A program made the translations under genes and the position numbers. From assembly GCA_012295275.1 (NCBI GenBank), contig CM022666.1, positions 2,936,616 through 2,948,615 on the forward strand: a stretch of DNA of 12,000 nucleotides, in the 5' to 3' direction. The notes under the pieces were generated by a model, which had not been told where the DNA came from, did no database searches, and worked only from the letters and a program-made list of their open reading frames with translations. Source of the stretch: Chrysomallon squamiferum. Lineage: Eukaryota > Mollusca > Gastropoda > Neomphalida > Peltospiridae. This document shows positions 1 to 8,240 of this stretch, in pieces. Within the stretch, counting starts at the first letter, position 1; each line of letters starts with the position of its first letter.

Positions 1-117
1 TCATGTGTTAATTTACAACACAAGTATGGGTGATAGCACCCAGCTCATATTAAGATAACACAGTCAGTGTTTATATAAAACCACTGACCTTTTCTTGCTA
101 TACAAGATACATCAATT

Positions 118-160
118 TTTTTTTTTTCTTTTCTTTCTTTCAATCTTTCTTTCTTCTTAT
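118..160. repeat. Pyrimidine-rich T/C tract
   Basis: The + strand is almost entirely T and C here: a run of Ts followed by degenerate TTTC/TTCT units. No gene accompanies it. It resembles a decayed poly-T/(CTTT)n tract. A splice-acceptor role cannot be argued, because no clear AG plus open exon follows. Confidence 0.7.
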
Positions 161-216
161 ATGTTGGGTAGGTTGAAGAAGTAAGTGTATGGTTGAAATG
201 ATTCATTGTGTTTGTC

Positions 217-251
<35 letters not shown>

Positions 252-252
252 G
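217..252. repeat. Compound (TG)n(TA)n microsatellite
   Basis: About nine TG dinucleotides run directly into about nine TA dinucleotides. The TG-to-TA switch recurs in the window (see 5899-5923), as expected when one dinucleotide array mutates into another. The surrounding bases 1-216 and 253-298 are AT-rich single-copy sequence in which I see nothing else. Confidence 0.95.
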
Positions 253-297
253 CATATTAATTTATTTGTGGATGTGAGCATCTGGTATATGAGACAG

Positions 298-298
<1 letters not shown>

Positions 299-336
<38 letters not shown>

Positions 337-346
337 TGTCTGTCTA
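299..346. repeat. (TG)n microsatellite with (TCTG)n tail
   Basis: A perfect TG array of about 36 bp is followed by three degenerate TGTC/TCTG units. The open frame across it encodes alternating Cys-Val from a GTG start, which is simply translated microsatellite and not a gene. Confidence 0.97.
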
Positions 347-424
347 TGAATGTGTTTTGTTAAGAATAGATGTCTTATTAGAAATATGGGATATTTACAC
401 TTTTTTTTTTATACATGAAAATGA

Positions 425-580
425 TGTGTGTATGTATGTATATATGTGTGTTTATGTATATATATATGTGTGTATGCATGTGTGTATATATGTATATATG
501 TATGATGTGTCTATGTGTGTATGTGTGTGTATAGGTATGTATGAATATAATGCATGTGTGTGTGTGTTATATACATACAT
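425..580. repeat. Degenerate TG/TA/TGTA microsatellite block
   Basis: Mixed TGTA, TATA, TG and ATGTA units without a fixed period, interrupted by single substitutions. It looks like an old (TGTA)n/(TG)n array that has decayed. It is preceded by a T10 run near 400-410. Confidence 0.9.
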
Positions 581-590
581 GTACAGCACA

Positions 591-945
591 GAATACCTTA
601 AACCTTATCACTATTAACATCAATTAACTGATATTCATGTTAAAAATCACAAACACACACCTACACCCAAGGCTAAGAAATGTGCGAGTGAAATACTAAA
701 CTCGGCCACAAACACAGATATTAAGTGCACTTTGCTGTGTATATCATATTTAACAACCACCATCTTTTATTGTCTCAGGTATGTAATAATGAGAAAGGTA
801 ATGTACAGAGGTAAAAACTCGGGTAATGGAAACACTGGTAATTATTGACATTTTTTCTGCAAATAGAGATAATGCCGTGCCATTTAATTTGAGTTAAATG
901 ATTCAAAATAGGTGAATAGGTGAATATTTTATATTTATACTATAT
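591..945. other. Unique AT-rich sequence without a gene
   Basis: No simple repeat and no substantial open frame on either strand. A CAG|GTATGT string near 777-786 resembles a splice donor and lies behind a T/C-rich stretch. Neither flank carries a plausible reading frame, so I do not call an exon. Confidence 0.6.
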
Positions 946-949
946 TGTA

Positions 950-980
950 TTAATTTATTTATTTATTTATTTATTTTTTA
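950..980. repeat. (TTTA)n microsatellite, first copy
   Basis: About six TTTA units run into a short T run. A second (TTTA)n tract lies about 100 bp downstream. Confidence 0.93.
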
Positions 981-1073
981 GAAAGAAAGTTTAAAATTTA
1001 TTTTTTTACTTGATTTATCTGCATTTTATTTAAAGATATTCCTAGAGGTAAACAGGTCTATTACTCTTTTTTA

Positions 1074-1074
<1 letters not shown>

Positions 1075-1104
<30 letters not shown>

Positions 1105-1105
1105 A
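1075..1105. repeat. (TTTA)n microsatellite, second copy
   Basis: About seven TTTA units, slightly imperfect at the 3' end. The intervening sequence (981-1074) is AT-rich and does not obviously duplicate the flank of the first tract, so two independent expansions are as likely as one duplication. Confidence 0.93.
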
Positions 1106-1159
1106 TACTGATGCAATGCTGTGATGCATTAATGTCTGGGGGAAATTGTTGATTATTTT

Positions 1160-1374
1160 TGTTTATTTATTTATGTGTATGTATGTATGTGTATATATGT
1201 CTATGTGTATATGAGTATGTGTGTGTGTGTGTTTGTGTGTATATATATTTATATATATATGTATGTATATATGTGTGTATGTGTATGTCTATATGAGTAT
1301 GTGTGTGTGTAGGATATATTTATGTATGTATATATGTATGAATGTATGTATGCATGTATGTGTGTATGTGTGTG

Positions 1375-1407
<33 letters not shown>

Positions 1408-1475
1408 GTGTGTGTGTGTATCTATGAATGCATATGTGTGTGTAATATCTATGTATATGTGTATGCATGAACATA
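1160..1475. repeat. Large degenerate TGTA/TG/TA block
   Basis: About 300 bp composed of TGTA, ATGT, TG and TATA units. It includes a cleaner (TGTA)n run near 1380-1406 and short (TG)n runs near 1218-1232 and 1406-1418. Open frames on both strands across it encode only Cys/Val/Tyr/Met or Thr/His/Ile/Tyr periodic peptides, typical of translated microsatellite. Confidence 0.95.
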
Positions 1476-1511
1476 TTTTAAAACTATATACTATCATTTA
1501 CAAAGCTACTA

Positions 1512-1528
1512 ATTCATTCATTCATTCA
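1512..1528. repeat. Short (ATTC)n tract
   Basis: About four tandem ATTC units in otherwise single-copy AT-rich DNA (1476-1747), in which I see no gene or other element. Confidence 0.8.
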
Positions 1529-1747
1529 AAATTCAGAAGCTAAATTCTTAACTTATACAACATTTCCATCAAATTAACAGTTGAAGTAAGAGATGAAAGT
1601 TAGTGAGGACAGTTCTTATACAAACAAGAACAGTTTTAATTACAAAAAATGTCTCTGTTGATGCTTGTACAAGAATGAAATGACTTTGTGTCTAAATTCA
1701 GAAAGTGATAAAATACTGGGTGACTGGAATATCAAACAGGTACTTCT

Positions 1748-1877
1748 CAGAGTTGAAGCTACATTCCTTAATTAGGAATTAAAGTTAGGAATTTGTTAAT
1801 TAGGAGTTTAAAAACTGCATTCATTAATTCAGAGTTAAAAGTAGATTCATTAATTGAGAATTAAAATTAAGATTCTG
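1748..1877. repeat. 26-28 bp diverged minisatellite
   Basis: Units beginning TTAATT recur at 1768, 1796, 1824 and 1850 (spacings 28, 28 and 26). Each continues as a degenerate form of RGAATTAAA and TAGATTCA. The stretch 1748-1767 matches the latter part of the unit, giving a partial extra copy at the left edge. Copies differ by several bases, so the array is old. The last unit leads straight into an inverted copy (next entry). Confidence 0.8.
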
Positions 1878-1900
1878 AATTAATGAATCTAGTTTTAACT
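1833..1900. repeat. Inverted repeat with 29 bp arms and 10 bp loop
   Basis: Arms 1833-1861 and 1872-1900 are reverse complements apart from two mismatches. The core TAGATTCATTAATT at 1842-1855 pairs with AATTAATGAATCTA at 1878-1891. The right arm is an inverted copy of the minisatellite unit to its left, so this is a fold-back of the array and not an independent terminal repeat. As RNA or single-stranded DNA it would form a long AU-rich hairpin. A 43 bp A run starts eight bases later. Confidence 0.88.
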
Positions 1901-1902
1901 TA

Positions 1903-1908
<6 letters not shown>

Positions 1909-1951
<43 letters not shown>
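1909..1951 (+). repeat. Poly-A tract (about 43 A)
   Basis: The longest homopolymer in the window. It lies between two copies of a 16 bp direct repeat, ACTTATAATTTAAAAA, at 1898-1913 and 1981-1996. That arrangement could mark a retroposed tail with its target-site duplication, or simply local duplication in AT-rich DNA. Confidence 0.97.
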
Positions 1952-1953
<2 letters not shown>

Positions 1954-2088
1954 CCAAATAAATAGGAAGCAAAATATACTACTTATAATTTAAAAAGAAA
2001 ATATTCTTTAAAATATAAAAATAAAATTTATCAAGGCATGTATTATTAAAACAAAATAAAAAGAAAAAAGAAAAACTAAACATTTTAA

Positions 2089-2300
2089 AATGGAAATTGT
2101 TTTTTAAAGGGAATCTCTCTTTAACTTTCAGTTAAACTAAATTTTGTCATCGCAGCAGTTTCTTTCAAAACCAAAGTAATCTTTAACGACAAATAAGAAA
2201 CCTGTCAAAATGGATCTTTATTTAAAGAGAATCACTCACCAAAAAGAAGGCTAAACCATCACAACGTGCTTGTAATTCAAAGAGAATCATTCATCAAAAG
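2089..2300. repeat. Faint degenerate tandem repeat, about 51-67 bp
   Basis: The motif AAAGNNAATC (AAAG-AATC at the second copy) recurs near 2106, 2173, 2224 and 2279. It is followed each time by a pyrimidine/ACTCA-like segment; the last two copies share AAAGAGAATCA then TCA-CAAAA. Units are strongly diverged, so the call rests on spaced anchors and not on continuous identity. The flanks 1997-2088 and 2301-2430 show nothing else. Confidence 0.45.
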
Positions 2301-2430
2301 CTTAATTAATCTGTACTGAGTTGAAAGTCAATTAAAAAGTACAAAGCTTGGGGGCAAAACAAGACTAAATGCTGTTTTAAATGTAATTATTTCTAGTAAT
2401 TTATTAAATGAATATTAATATGAAAAAAAC

Positions 2431-2449
2431 ATGTGTGTGTGTGTGTGTA
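2431..2449. repeat. Short (TG)n tract
   Basis: About nine TG dinucleotides after a short A run, isolated in AT-rich DNA. Confidence 0.9.
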
Positions 2450-2562
2450 CAAATGTAAGAAAATCAGGCATATCAGTATTATTTAAGCTTGAAGAAAAAA
2501 GTCAATTTATTAAAAATATATATTGACTGCAATACTAAAAAGCTCATAAGAAAATGAATAAA

Positions 2563-2681
<119 letters not shown>

Positions 2682-3100
2682 TTCTTTCAGAAAAAGAACA
2701 GAATGATAATGAGAAACAAAGAAACAAAGTTACCCTGTGGAGAATAGATCCTGTGATGCTGCTCATCCCAGGAAAGTACTATAACAAACAAATTACAGCC
2801 ACACATACATCATCTGAAGAGACAGCTGCAGTGTAAACTATTGTTATCATTTTGTGTTAAATATATACAGACAGAACATTCAGCTGTCTGCTGAAACAAA
2901 AAATTAGTTTGTTTTAACAGATTTTCACGAAACATGATACAGTACAATCTGCTTAAAATTAAGATATGAAGGAAAAGGAAAAAAGCAAACAACAGTTTTT
3001 TTTTAAACATTAGCTTTTGTTGGTGCAGAATAAACCAAATTATGAGGGTTATTATAAATTTTATTTATTTTTAAATAAACATTATTTACAATGTTAAACC
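2682..3100. other. Unique AT-rich sequence without a gene
   Basis: Single-copy sequence with modest complexity. Open frames entering from the GA array extend to about 2836 on + and 2810-3010 on -, but I see no recognisable domain or initiating context. No other element was seen. Confidence 0.6.
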
Positions 3101-3187
3101 AATCACATTCTCTCTTTCTCTTTCTCCTTCTCTCACTCTCTGTCTCTGGCTCTTTGTTTCATTCCCTCTCTCTTTCTTTTTCTCTAG
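3101..3187. repeat. Degenerate (CT)n pyrimidine tract
   Basis: About 85 bp of mostly C/T on the + strand with interruptions, ending in TTTTTCTCTAG at 3177-3187. The end looks like a textbook polypyrimidine tract plus AG. The tract is an obvious decayed (CT)n microsatellite, and the frame after AG closes within about 20 codons, so no acceptor is called. The following 3188-3440 is single-copy with nothing further recognised. Confidence 0.85.
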
Positions 3188-3449
3188 AGCACACAACACT
3201 TCTCTAAAAAGACACAAACATATCAGTTTATTTACAATTGGCAATGATTGAATATGCAGTAAATGGTTAACATTCAGGATCTCTATGCTTTTCATCTCTA
3301 ATTTTCCTTTACCTCTCAAATCTTTTTTCTATGTTCTCTGATTCTTGTCCATCCATCCATACACCAAACATTAACAAAAACAAAAACAAAAAAATCTGGG
3401 TAAAGTAGAAAACTCATTAACTTGGTTCATTCTATACACATCTTTCTCA

Positions 3450-3512
3450 TCTTTTTTTTTAATTTTATTTTAATTTTTTTTTTTTTTTTTTAAATTTTTT
3501 AAAAATATTTTG
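3450..3512. repeat. T-rich homopolymer cluster
   Basis: Several T runs (the longest about 20) with short A interruptions. It is probably a decayed poly-T/(TTTTA)n tract. The segment 3513-3720 after it is single-copy and holds no gene I can support. Confidence 0.85.
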
Positions 3513-3720
3513 GCTAGTTAGAGGAACAAAGAGTGTCTGCACATCCATGCAAGAAGCTACATAGCCTAAAGGTAAGATATTTACACTGAAATGGATACAC
3601 AATGACAACAACAAAAAACCAGCAGAAACTTGGGACTTCTGATAACTCTAGAAAGACGTTTCTTTACTGTAGAGACATGCTGAGAGAATGGGAAACATGT
3701 TTCTGAAGAACAACTTTGCC

Positions 3721-3757
3721 TGTCTGCTAATTAAAGAGCCAGAAAAAGAAGACAAAG

Positions 3758-3845
<88 letters not shown>

Positions 3846-4240
3846 GAGAGAAAAAGAGATAAGACAAAAACTTGAAAAAAAAACCGCATTGAAAGAGAAA
3901 AATAATGAGATGTTAGAAGCAGATAAATAAAAATATGTGTGTGTGTATAAGAAAAAGATGAAGAAAAACAGAAAGACATTCAGAAAGGACAGACAGAAAA
4001 ACCCCCAGAACCTATGAAAAAAAACAGAGAACAGAAAAGAGAGAGAGAGAGAGAGAAAGAAAACTTCAAAAAGGAATCGCGTAAGGAAAATTGAAAAGAA
4101 AAAAGAAAAGAACGTAGGGGAAGAAACAAAATATATTGGAAACAGCGAGAAGATAAATAAAGAGAAAGTGATACTGAAAACGAGAGAAAGAGAAGATAAC
4201 GCAGAAGAAGAGATAGAGAAGGTATTTACTGCTTTTCTTG
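3721..4240 (+). repeat. Long purine-biased tract
   Basis: About 500 bp in which the + strand is overwhelmingly A and G, centred on a perfect (GA)n and extending well beyond it as AAAGA, GAGAAA and AAGAAG variants. A short (TG)n sits near 3934-3947 and a second (GA)n near 4038-4055. The bias opens long frames on both strands (up to about 200 codons on the minus strand, starting at TTG) made almost only of Phe/Ser/Leu or Lys/Glu. Composition explains these; they are not evidence of a protein. The tract could adopt triplex (H-DNA) structure. Confidence 0.85.
3762..3842. repeat. (GA)n microsatellite, 81 bp, perfect
   Basis: Uninterrupted AG dinucleotides, one of four GA/CT arrays in the window with nearly equal length (74-81 bp). 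Confidence 0.98.
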
Positions 4241-4308
4241 TTAACATTCTGCGCTTTGACAAGTGAACAGAAATTCAAAACTGCCTGTCTTCTTCAACAT
4301 GCTGCATG

Positions 4309-4350
4309 CTTTTGTTTTTGTTTGTTTGTTTGTTTGTTTGTTTGTTGTTT
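4309..4350. repeat. (TTTG)n microsatellite
   Basis: About nine TTTG units with a longer T run at each end. The DNA between it and the triplet block (4351-4440) is A-rich and purine-biased. Confidence 0.95.
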
Positions 4351-4450
4351 TTAAAGATAAGGAACTAAAGAAAAAAATTTGGAAAATAGAATAGAAAAAA
4401 AACATTAAAGGAAAAGAAAAGAAAGATTTAAAACACAACCAATCACAAGA

Positions 4451-4577
4451 AAACTATAATAATATTAATAATAATAATACTGATAATAATGATGATGATG
4501 ATGATGGTGATAATAATAAACAATAATGATAATAATAATAAGAAGAAAAAGAAGAATAAGAATTAACAATAATAAAA
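4451..4577. repeat. Mixed AAT/GAT/AAG triplet repeat block
   Basis: About 125 bp of interleaved AAT, GAT (five perfect GATs near 4488-4505) and AAG triplets. Phase is largely kept while the unit changes, suggesting point mutations inside one triplet array spreading by slippage. Sequence 4578-4850 is AT-rich single-copy with nothing recognised. Confidence 0.92.
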
Positions 4578-4850
4578 GATTACTATTGATATTTTGGTTC
4601 TGTGTCTAGAATATTAAAACAAATAATTAAAGAAGTTTAATATAACACTATTTTTTTACAGTATAATATATCATCATTTTACACATTACAGATTTTTCAT
4701 TGAGAATATAAAATTTTAATGATTTACATTAATAGAACTAATAAGTAATCAATACAAGGCATATTATGCTGAGATTTTACTAATGGTGTGAAACATTTAT
4801 AAAGATATATATAAAAAAATACATTATAAAAATATCATTTCTTTTCCTTT

Positions 4851-4888
<38 letters not shown>

Positions 4889-4889
4889 T
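4851..4889. repeat. Poly-A then (TA)n
   Basis: Sixteen As pass directly into about twelve TA dinucleotides. Confidence 0.95.
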
Positions 4890-5068
4890 TGCATCATATA
4901 TCTTATTTACTTAACTAAAGAATTTTAATGTATGTACATATAATAAAAAATAAAAACGTCAGTTTGTCTTAAAACCAAATTTTAATATTTATATTTGGAA
5001 CAATAAATTTATATTTTTTTTGTATTTTTCAACAAAACACACACAAACATACCTGTTAAATGTTAGCC

Positions 5069-5142
5069 ATAAATAAATAAATAAATAAAAAAACACAAAA
5101 CAGCTAAAAAAATAAAAAATAAAAAATAAAAAATAAAAAAAT
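5069..5142. repeat. (AAAT)n followed by (AAAAAAT)n
   Basis: About five AAAT units at 5070-5090, then a 7 bp unit of six As and one T repeated about five times at 5106-5142. The 7 bp period is unusual beside the tetranucleotide and may be a derivative of it. The flanks 4890-5068 and 5143-5270 are AT-rich with nothing else seen. Confidence 0.9.
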
Positions 5143-5271
5143 TGAGAGAGACAGAGAAAATCTTAATGTTCACCATTAATTTGAGCAACAAAAGAAAAAC
5201 CATATTAATTTTATATTATTAATCAACATTATCAATAATATTTCACAGATAAATATTAAAACAGAGAGTGA

Positions 5272-5310
5272 GATTATTTTATTATTTTATTATTTATTAT
5301 GATTTTTATT
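5272..5310. repeat. (ATTTT)/(ATT) degenerate tract
   Basis: Short imperfect ATTATTTT units. A short (AATAAG)n run lies at about 5366-5386. Otherwise 5311-5650 is single-copy AT-rich DNA with no gene seen. Confidence 0.75.
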
Positions 5311-5650
5311 TTAACTCACACTAATTTTCAGCAAGAGCCATTTTAATGGATTACGTCAAACATAAAATAAGAATAAGAATAAGAAGAAGAAAGGAATACT
5401 GTAATGCATTCTCCCTCAAGCAAACATTTTACCTTCAAGGTAAATCTCACATGATGGTAAATACTGACAAGAGGATTCAGGTAAATACTTAAGACAGTTA
5501 TTATACAGGTAGAAAAGATTTATTTAACAATGCACTCAACACTTTTTTGAAAACTGGATATCGAATGAAAAAGCCTAAGAACCAAACAGAAAATGAAAGA
5601 TAAAAACTGGTGCAACTGTAAAATGCACTTTTTAAAATTATATTTAGCAG

Positions 5651-5696
5651 CAAGTAATTTTTCTCTCAAGTAATTTTCTCTCTCTCTCTCTCTCTT
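5651..5696. repeat. Tandem duplication leading into (CT)n
   Basis: CAAGTAATTT plus a TCTCT-type tail occurs twice in tandem (5651-5666 and about 5668-5682). The second copy carries the expanded (CT)n run to about 5696. The microsatellite apparently grew from the short CT end of one copy. Confidence 0.8.
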
Positions 5697-5856
5697 TCTA
5701 TTTATCTACACAAACACACAAACACATGAGAAACTATTGCATAGTATACATGATGGCTTTTGTCAATTTAATTGTGAAAAACTGGTTTAAACAAAAAATA
5801 ACCTCTTAATGTAATCAATAGAATCAAATATTTGTATCATCATACTGTACACCTTG

Positions 5857-5970
5857 AATGTTATAAATTGTACTGCAGACATAAATGTTACATATTATTG
5901 TGTGTGTGTGTATATATATATATAAATGTTATACATTATACTGTATACATAAACGTTATGGATTATGTAC
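5857..5970. repeat. About 27 bp minisatellite with nested microsatellite
   Basis: Units starting AATGTTA or AACGTTA recur at about 5857, 5884, 5925 and 5952, each followed by a degenerate ATTATACTGTATACATA. The second unit is enlarged by an internal (TG)n(TA)n array (about 5899-5923), which accounts for its longer spacing. The order of events is inferred: minisatellite first, dinucleotide expansion later. Confidence 0.75.
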
Positions 5971-6003
5971 ATTTTTAAATCTGTATACTGGATTCTAGAG
6001 TAT

Positions 6004-6006
<3 letters not shown>

Positions 6007-6080
<74 letters not shown>
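6007..6080. repeat. (GA)n microsatellite, 74 bp, perfect
   Basis: Uninterrupted GA dinucleotides with sharp edges. The DNA after it (6081-6380) is single-copy and moderately complex. A CGGTAAGAA string at 6315-6323 matches a 5' splice site, but its upstream frames are closed, so no exon is called. Confidence 0.98.
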
Positions 6081-6083
<3 letters not shown>

Positions 6084-6380
6084 AATAGAAAGAAAAAATA
6101 GTTTTAGTCAGCGACAGATAAAGAGCAGTTTTATAATGAAATCAGATAAAACATTATTACTCCTGTAGTTAGCTGACGTCTTTCTCTGTGTTAAACACAT
6201 TATACACATTAGCATGTTATCACTGATGCAATCACTGTACAGTGGTAGATATGAAGGAACAGATTGTTAAAAGTTACTGCAGCATTCATGATCAATTTAA
6301 CATGATAAAAGTCACCGGTAAGAATGTTTTTATTCTTAAATGCAGATGGGTACATCATAAATTTTTATAACATACTCTTA

Positions 6381-6700
6381 TCAGGTGTAAGATCTGTGTA
6401 TTTATCTATGCATGTGTGCTGTGTATGAATGTCTATAATTACAAGCATGCTGGTATATGAATTAATGGATGTATATAATGTATAAAAGTCTGTGTGTGTG
6501 TATATAGGAATATATGTGCATGTATATGTTTATGTATATGTATGTATGTATGTATTTGTGTGTGTGTGTGTGTGAATATGAATGTTTATTTGAATGTATT
6601 TTTGCATATATATGTGTATATGTATGTGTGTCTATGCAAACACGTCTATGATTCTGTATGGGTGATATGAGTCTCTTTGCATATGCATGTTTGAGTGTAT
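6381..6700. repeat. Degenerate TGTA/TG microsatellite block
   Basis: ATGTATAT, TGTA and TG units, with a cleaner (TGTA)n near 6536-6556 and (TG)n near 6558-6574. Similar in style to the blocks at 425-580 and 1160-1475. No gene. Confidence 0.88.
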
Positions 6701-6718
6701 GTACATGTGTCTTTATAA

Positions 6719-6993
6719 AAAAAGGGTATTTTCATCTTTCTACAACATGAAACCATTCCATTACCAATATTGCACAAGGATCTGTTCTCAATATCTTTCA
6801 GTGACTCATTACAACAAGAGACTTTTTGGGCTTTCCTAGGAACACAACACCATTCCAAAACTACCAGTCATTTAAATTATTATGGCAACAAAACCGTACG
6901 AAAAAGAGAAACTTTCTTGACAGTATCTTCGTAAACCAAACTTTATTGTTACTGAAAACATTTCGATTTACTCGTCATTTCATCTGACAGGTA
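6719..6993 (-). other. Possible degenerate retroelement relic (3' end)
   Basis: This stretch is more complex than its flanks. Frames are open on both strands: about 71 codons on + from the stop at 6716, and about 75 codons on - around 6646-6870 with several Cys pairs. Neither has an ATG start or a domain I recognise. On the minus strand a segment near 6950-6993 reads GATGAAATGACGAGTAAATC then GAAATG, followed about 20 bp on by AATAAA (complement of 6942-6947). From memory, similar strings end retroelement copies in several invertebrates, possibly Penelope-like. This is recall and not a search result, so confidence is low. Confidence 0.3.
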
Positions 6994-7126
6994 ATGTTTT
7001 AACAGCAGCCTCCAGAAAGGTGTTGTGGGTGCTAAAAGAAGACAATCTCACATAGTAAATCTTTTAATAACATTAGTAACTAACATGCTGGTCTCTATGG
7101 AAATGTTAAAATAACTGATAAAATCG

Positions 7127-7143
7127 CATGGCTGGCAGCCATG
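7127..7143. repeat. Palindrome CATGGCTG-g-CAGCCATG
   Basis: Perfect 8 bp inverted arms around a single G, in single-copy DNA (6994-7180). It is relatively GC-rich for this window and could be a dyad protein-binding site or chance. No linked gene was seen. Confidence 0.85.
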
Positions 7144-7179
7144 AAATATTAGACTTAGTACACTGGTGAGTGTAAAATA

Positions 7180-7199
7180 TTTTTTTTTTTTTTTTTTTA
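7180..7199. repeat. Poly-T tract
   Basis: About 19 Ts after AATA. The following 7200-7497 is AT-rich with a short AAT/A-rich patch near 7246-7278 and no gene that I can see. Confidence 0.95.
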
Positions 7200-7494
7200 A
7201 TTATAAAAGGACATACAAACACACCTACATCCACAAACAAAATATTTTAAAAAAAAATAATAATAATAAAAAATAAAAATTATTGTTATTTAGGAACTAT
7301 TTTGTTTTGATGTATAGTTTTTGTTGGCGACAATGAAATCAGTATGAATGGAGTACTGTACTAATCTCAAAAATGATGAGTTAAGAAATAAAACAGTTAA
7401 TTTTATTTTGTTTCTGTATTATTAAGGATCACAGAATAAAAGAAATAAATGGTAATGTGTTAAGATATCAGCTTTATCTTAAGGCAGTAAGCAA

Positions 7495-7497
<3 letters not shown>

Positions 7498-7577
<80 letters not shown>
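7498..7577. repeat. (TC)n microsatellite, 80 bp, perfect
   Basis: Uninterrupted TC dinucleotides. It is the only long GA/CT array in the window oriented with pyrimidines on the + strand, so it is inverted relative to the GA arrays at 2584, 3762, 6007 and 9284. Confidence 0.98.
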
Positions 7578-7582
<5 letters not shown>

Positions 7583-7623
7583 GCATGTACAGATACACAC
7601 CAATAAAAACATGCTATACCAAC

Positions 7624-7647
7624 ATATATATATATATATATATATAT
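7624..7647. repeat. (AT)n microsatellite
   Basis: About twelve AT dinucleotides, 46 bp after the (TC)n array. The next 250 bp (7648-7890) are AT-rich single-copy with nothing recognised. Confidence 0.95.
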
Positions 7648-7889
7648 TATTTTATAAAGATTTTTAAAAATCAATTTCTGCATTCTCATGTTTCAAAAAT
7701 CGAGAAAAAAAAAAACATAATTTATTGACATATTTCTACAGATATTTTAAGTTATTTAAAACCACATTTGGTATACATTTTTCATATAAAAGAATAACAA
7801 CCAAATAATGACTTTTGTTTTTAAAATCCATAACAGACATTTATTTTCAAGATCTAGAAATTCTGTACAAGTATATCTATTTCAGAAAC

Positions 7890-7962
7890 AATAAAAAGAA
7901 ATAAAAAAAGAAATGAAAGAAAGAAAGAAAATGAAAGAAGAAGAAGAAGAAGAAGAGGAATA
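7890..7962. repeat. GAAA/GAA purine tract
   Basis: Degenerate AAAGAAA units, then (GAAA)n near 7914-7931 and (GAA)n near 7937-7957. All purine on the + strand. Confidence 0.9.
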
Positions 7963-8009
7963 AGTACAGCCATATAATTAAATATTAAAGACAAATTTTA
8001 TTCCTTTAT

Positions 8010-8240
8010 GATTGTGTCTGTCTCTGTGTGTGTCTGTATGTGTGTCTTTCTTTATGTATGTTTGTAATTGCATATTTTACATACTGGTTTATCACTTCTT
8101 ATAGCATCTATCTGACTGCAAATATATTTATGGTACACATTGATATAGATATATATGTGCACACAATCAAACATAGACAAAGACAAACATTCACACACCC
8201 ATGCATACATATAGGCATACATATACACACACTGATGCTA
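8010..8240. repeat. Degenerate TG block switching to CA
   Basis: The left part (8010-8066) is TGTC/TGTG/TGTA. The right part (about 8140-8235) is GATA then CACA/CATA on the same strand, that is, the same repeat family in the opposite orientation, separated by about 75 bp. An open frame crosses the block from a GTG start to about 8342. Most of it is translated repeat with a short ordinary tail, so I do not accept it as a gene. Confidence 0.75.

Noticed and set aside
300-617. Open frame of about 105 codons encoding Cys-Val/Tyr-Met repeats
   Set aside because: Translated (TG)n/(TGTA)n microsatellite with a GTG start; no domain.
3101-3190. Polypyrimidine tract plus AG resembling a splice acceptor
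   Set aside because: It is a degenerate (CT)n microsatellite, and the frame after the AG closes within about 20 codons.
3648-4262. Longest open frame (about 204 codons, minus strand)
   Set aside because: It begins with TTG, is almost entirely Phe/Ser/Leu, and lies on the complement of a purine-biased (GA)n region. Composition alone keeps it open.
6310-6325. CGGTAAGAA splice-donor match
   Set aside because: All upstream frames close quickly and no acceptor is paired with it; such 9-mers occur by chance.
6646-6858. Cys-rich minus-strand frame of about 70 codons
   Set aside because: TTG start and a C-terminus that is translated TG repeat. The Cys pairs are noteworthy, but no signal peptide or known fold is visible. 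Kept only as part of a possible mobile-element relic.
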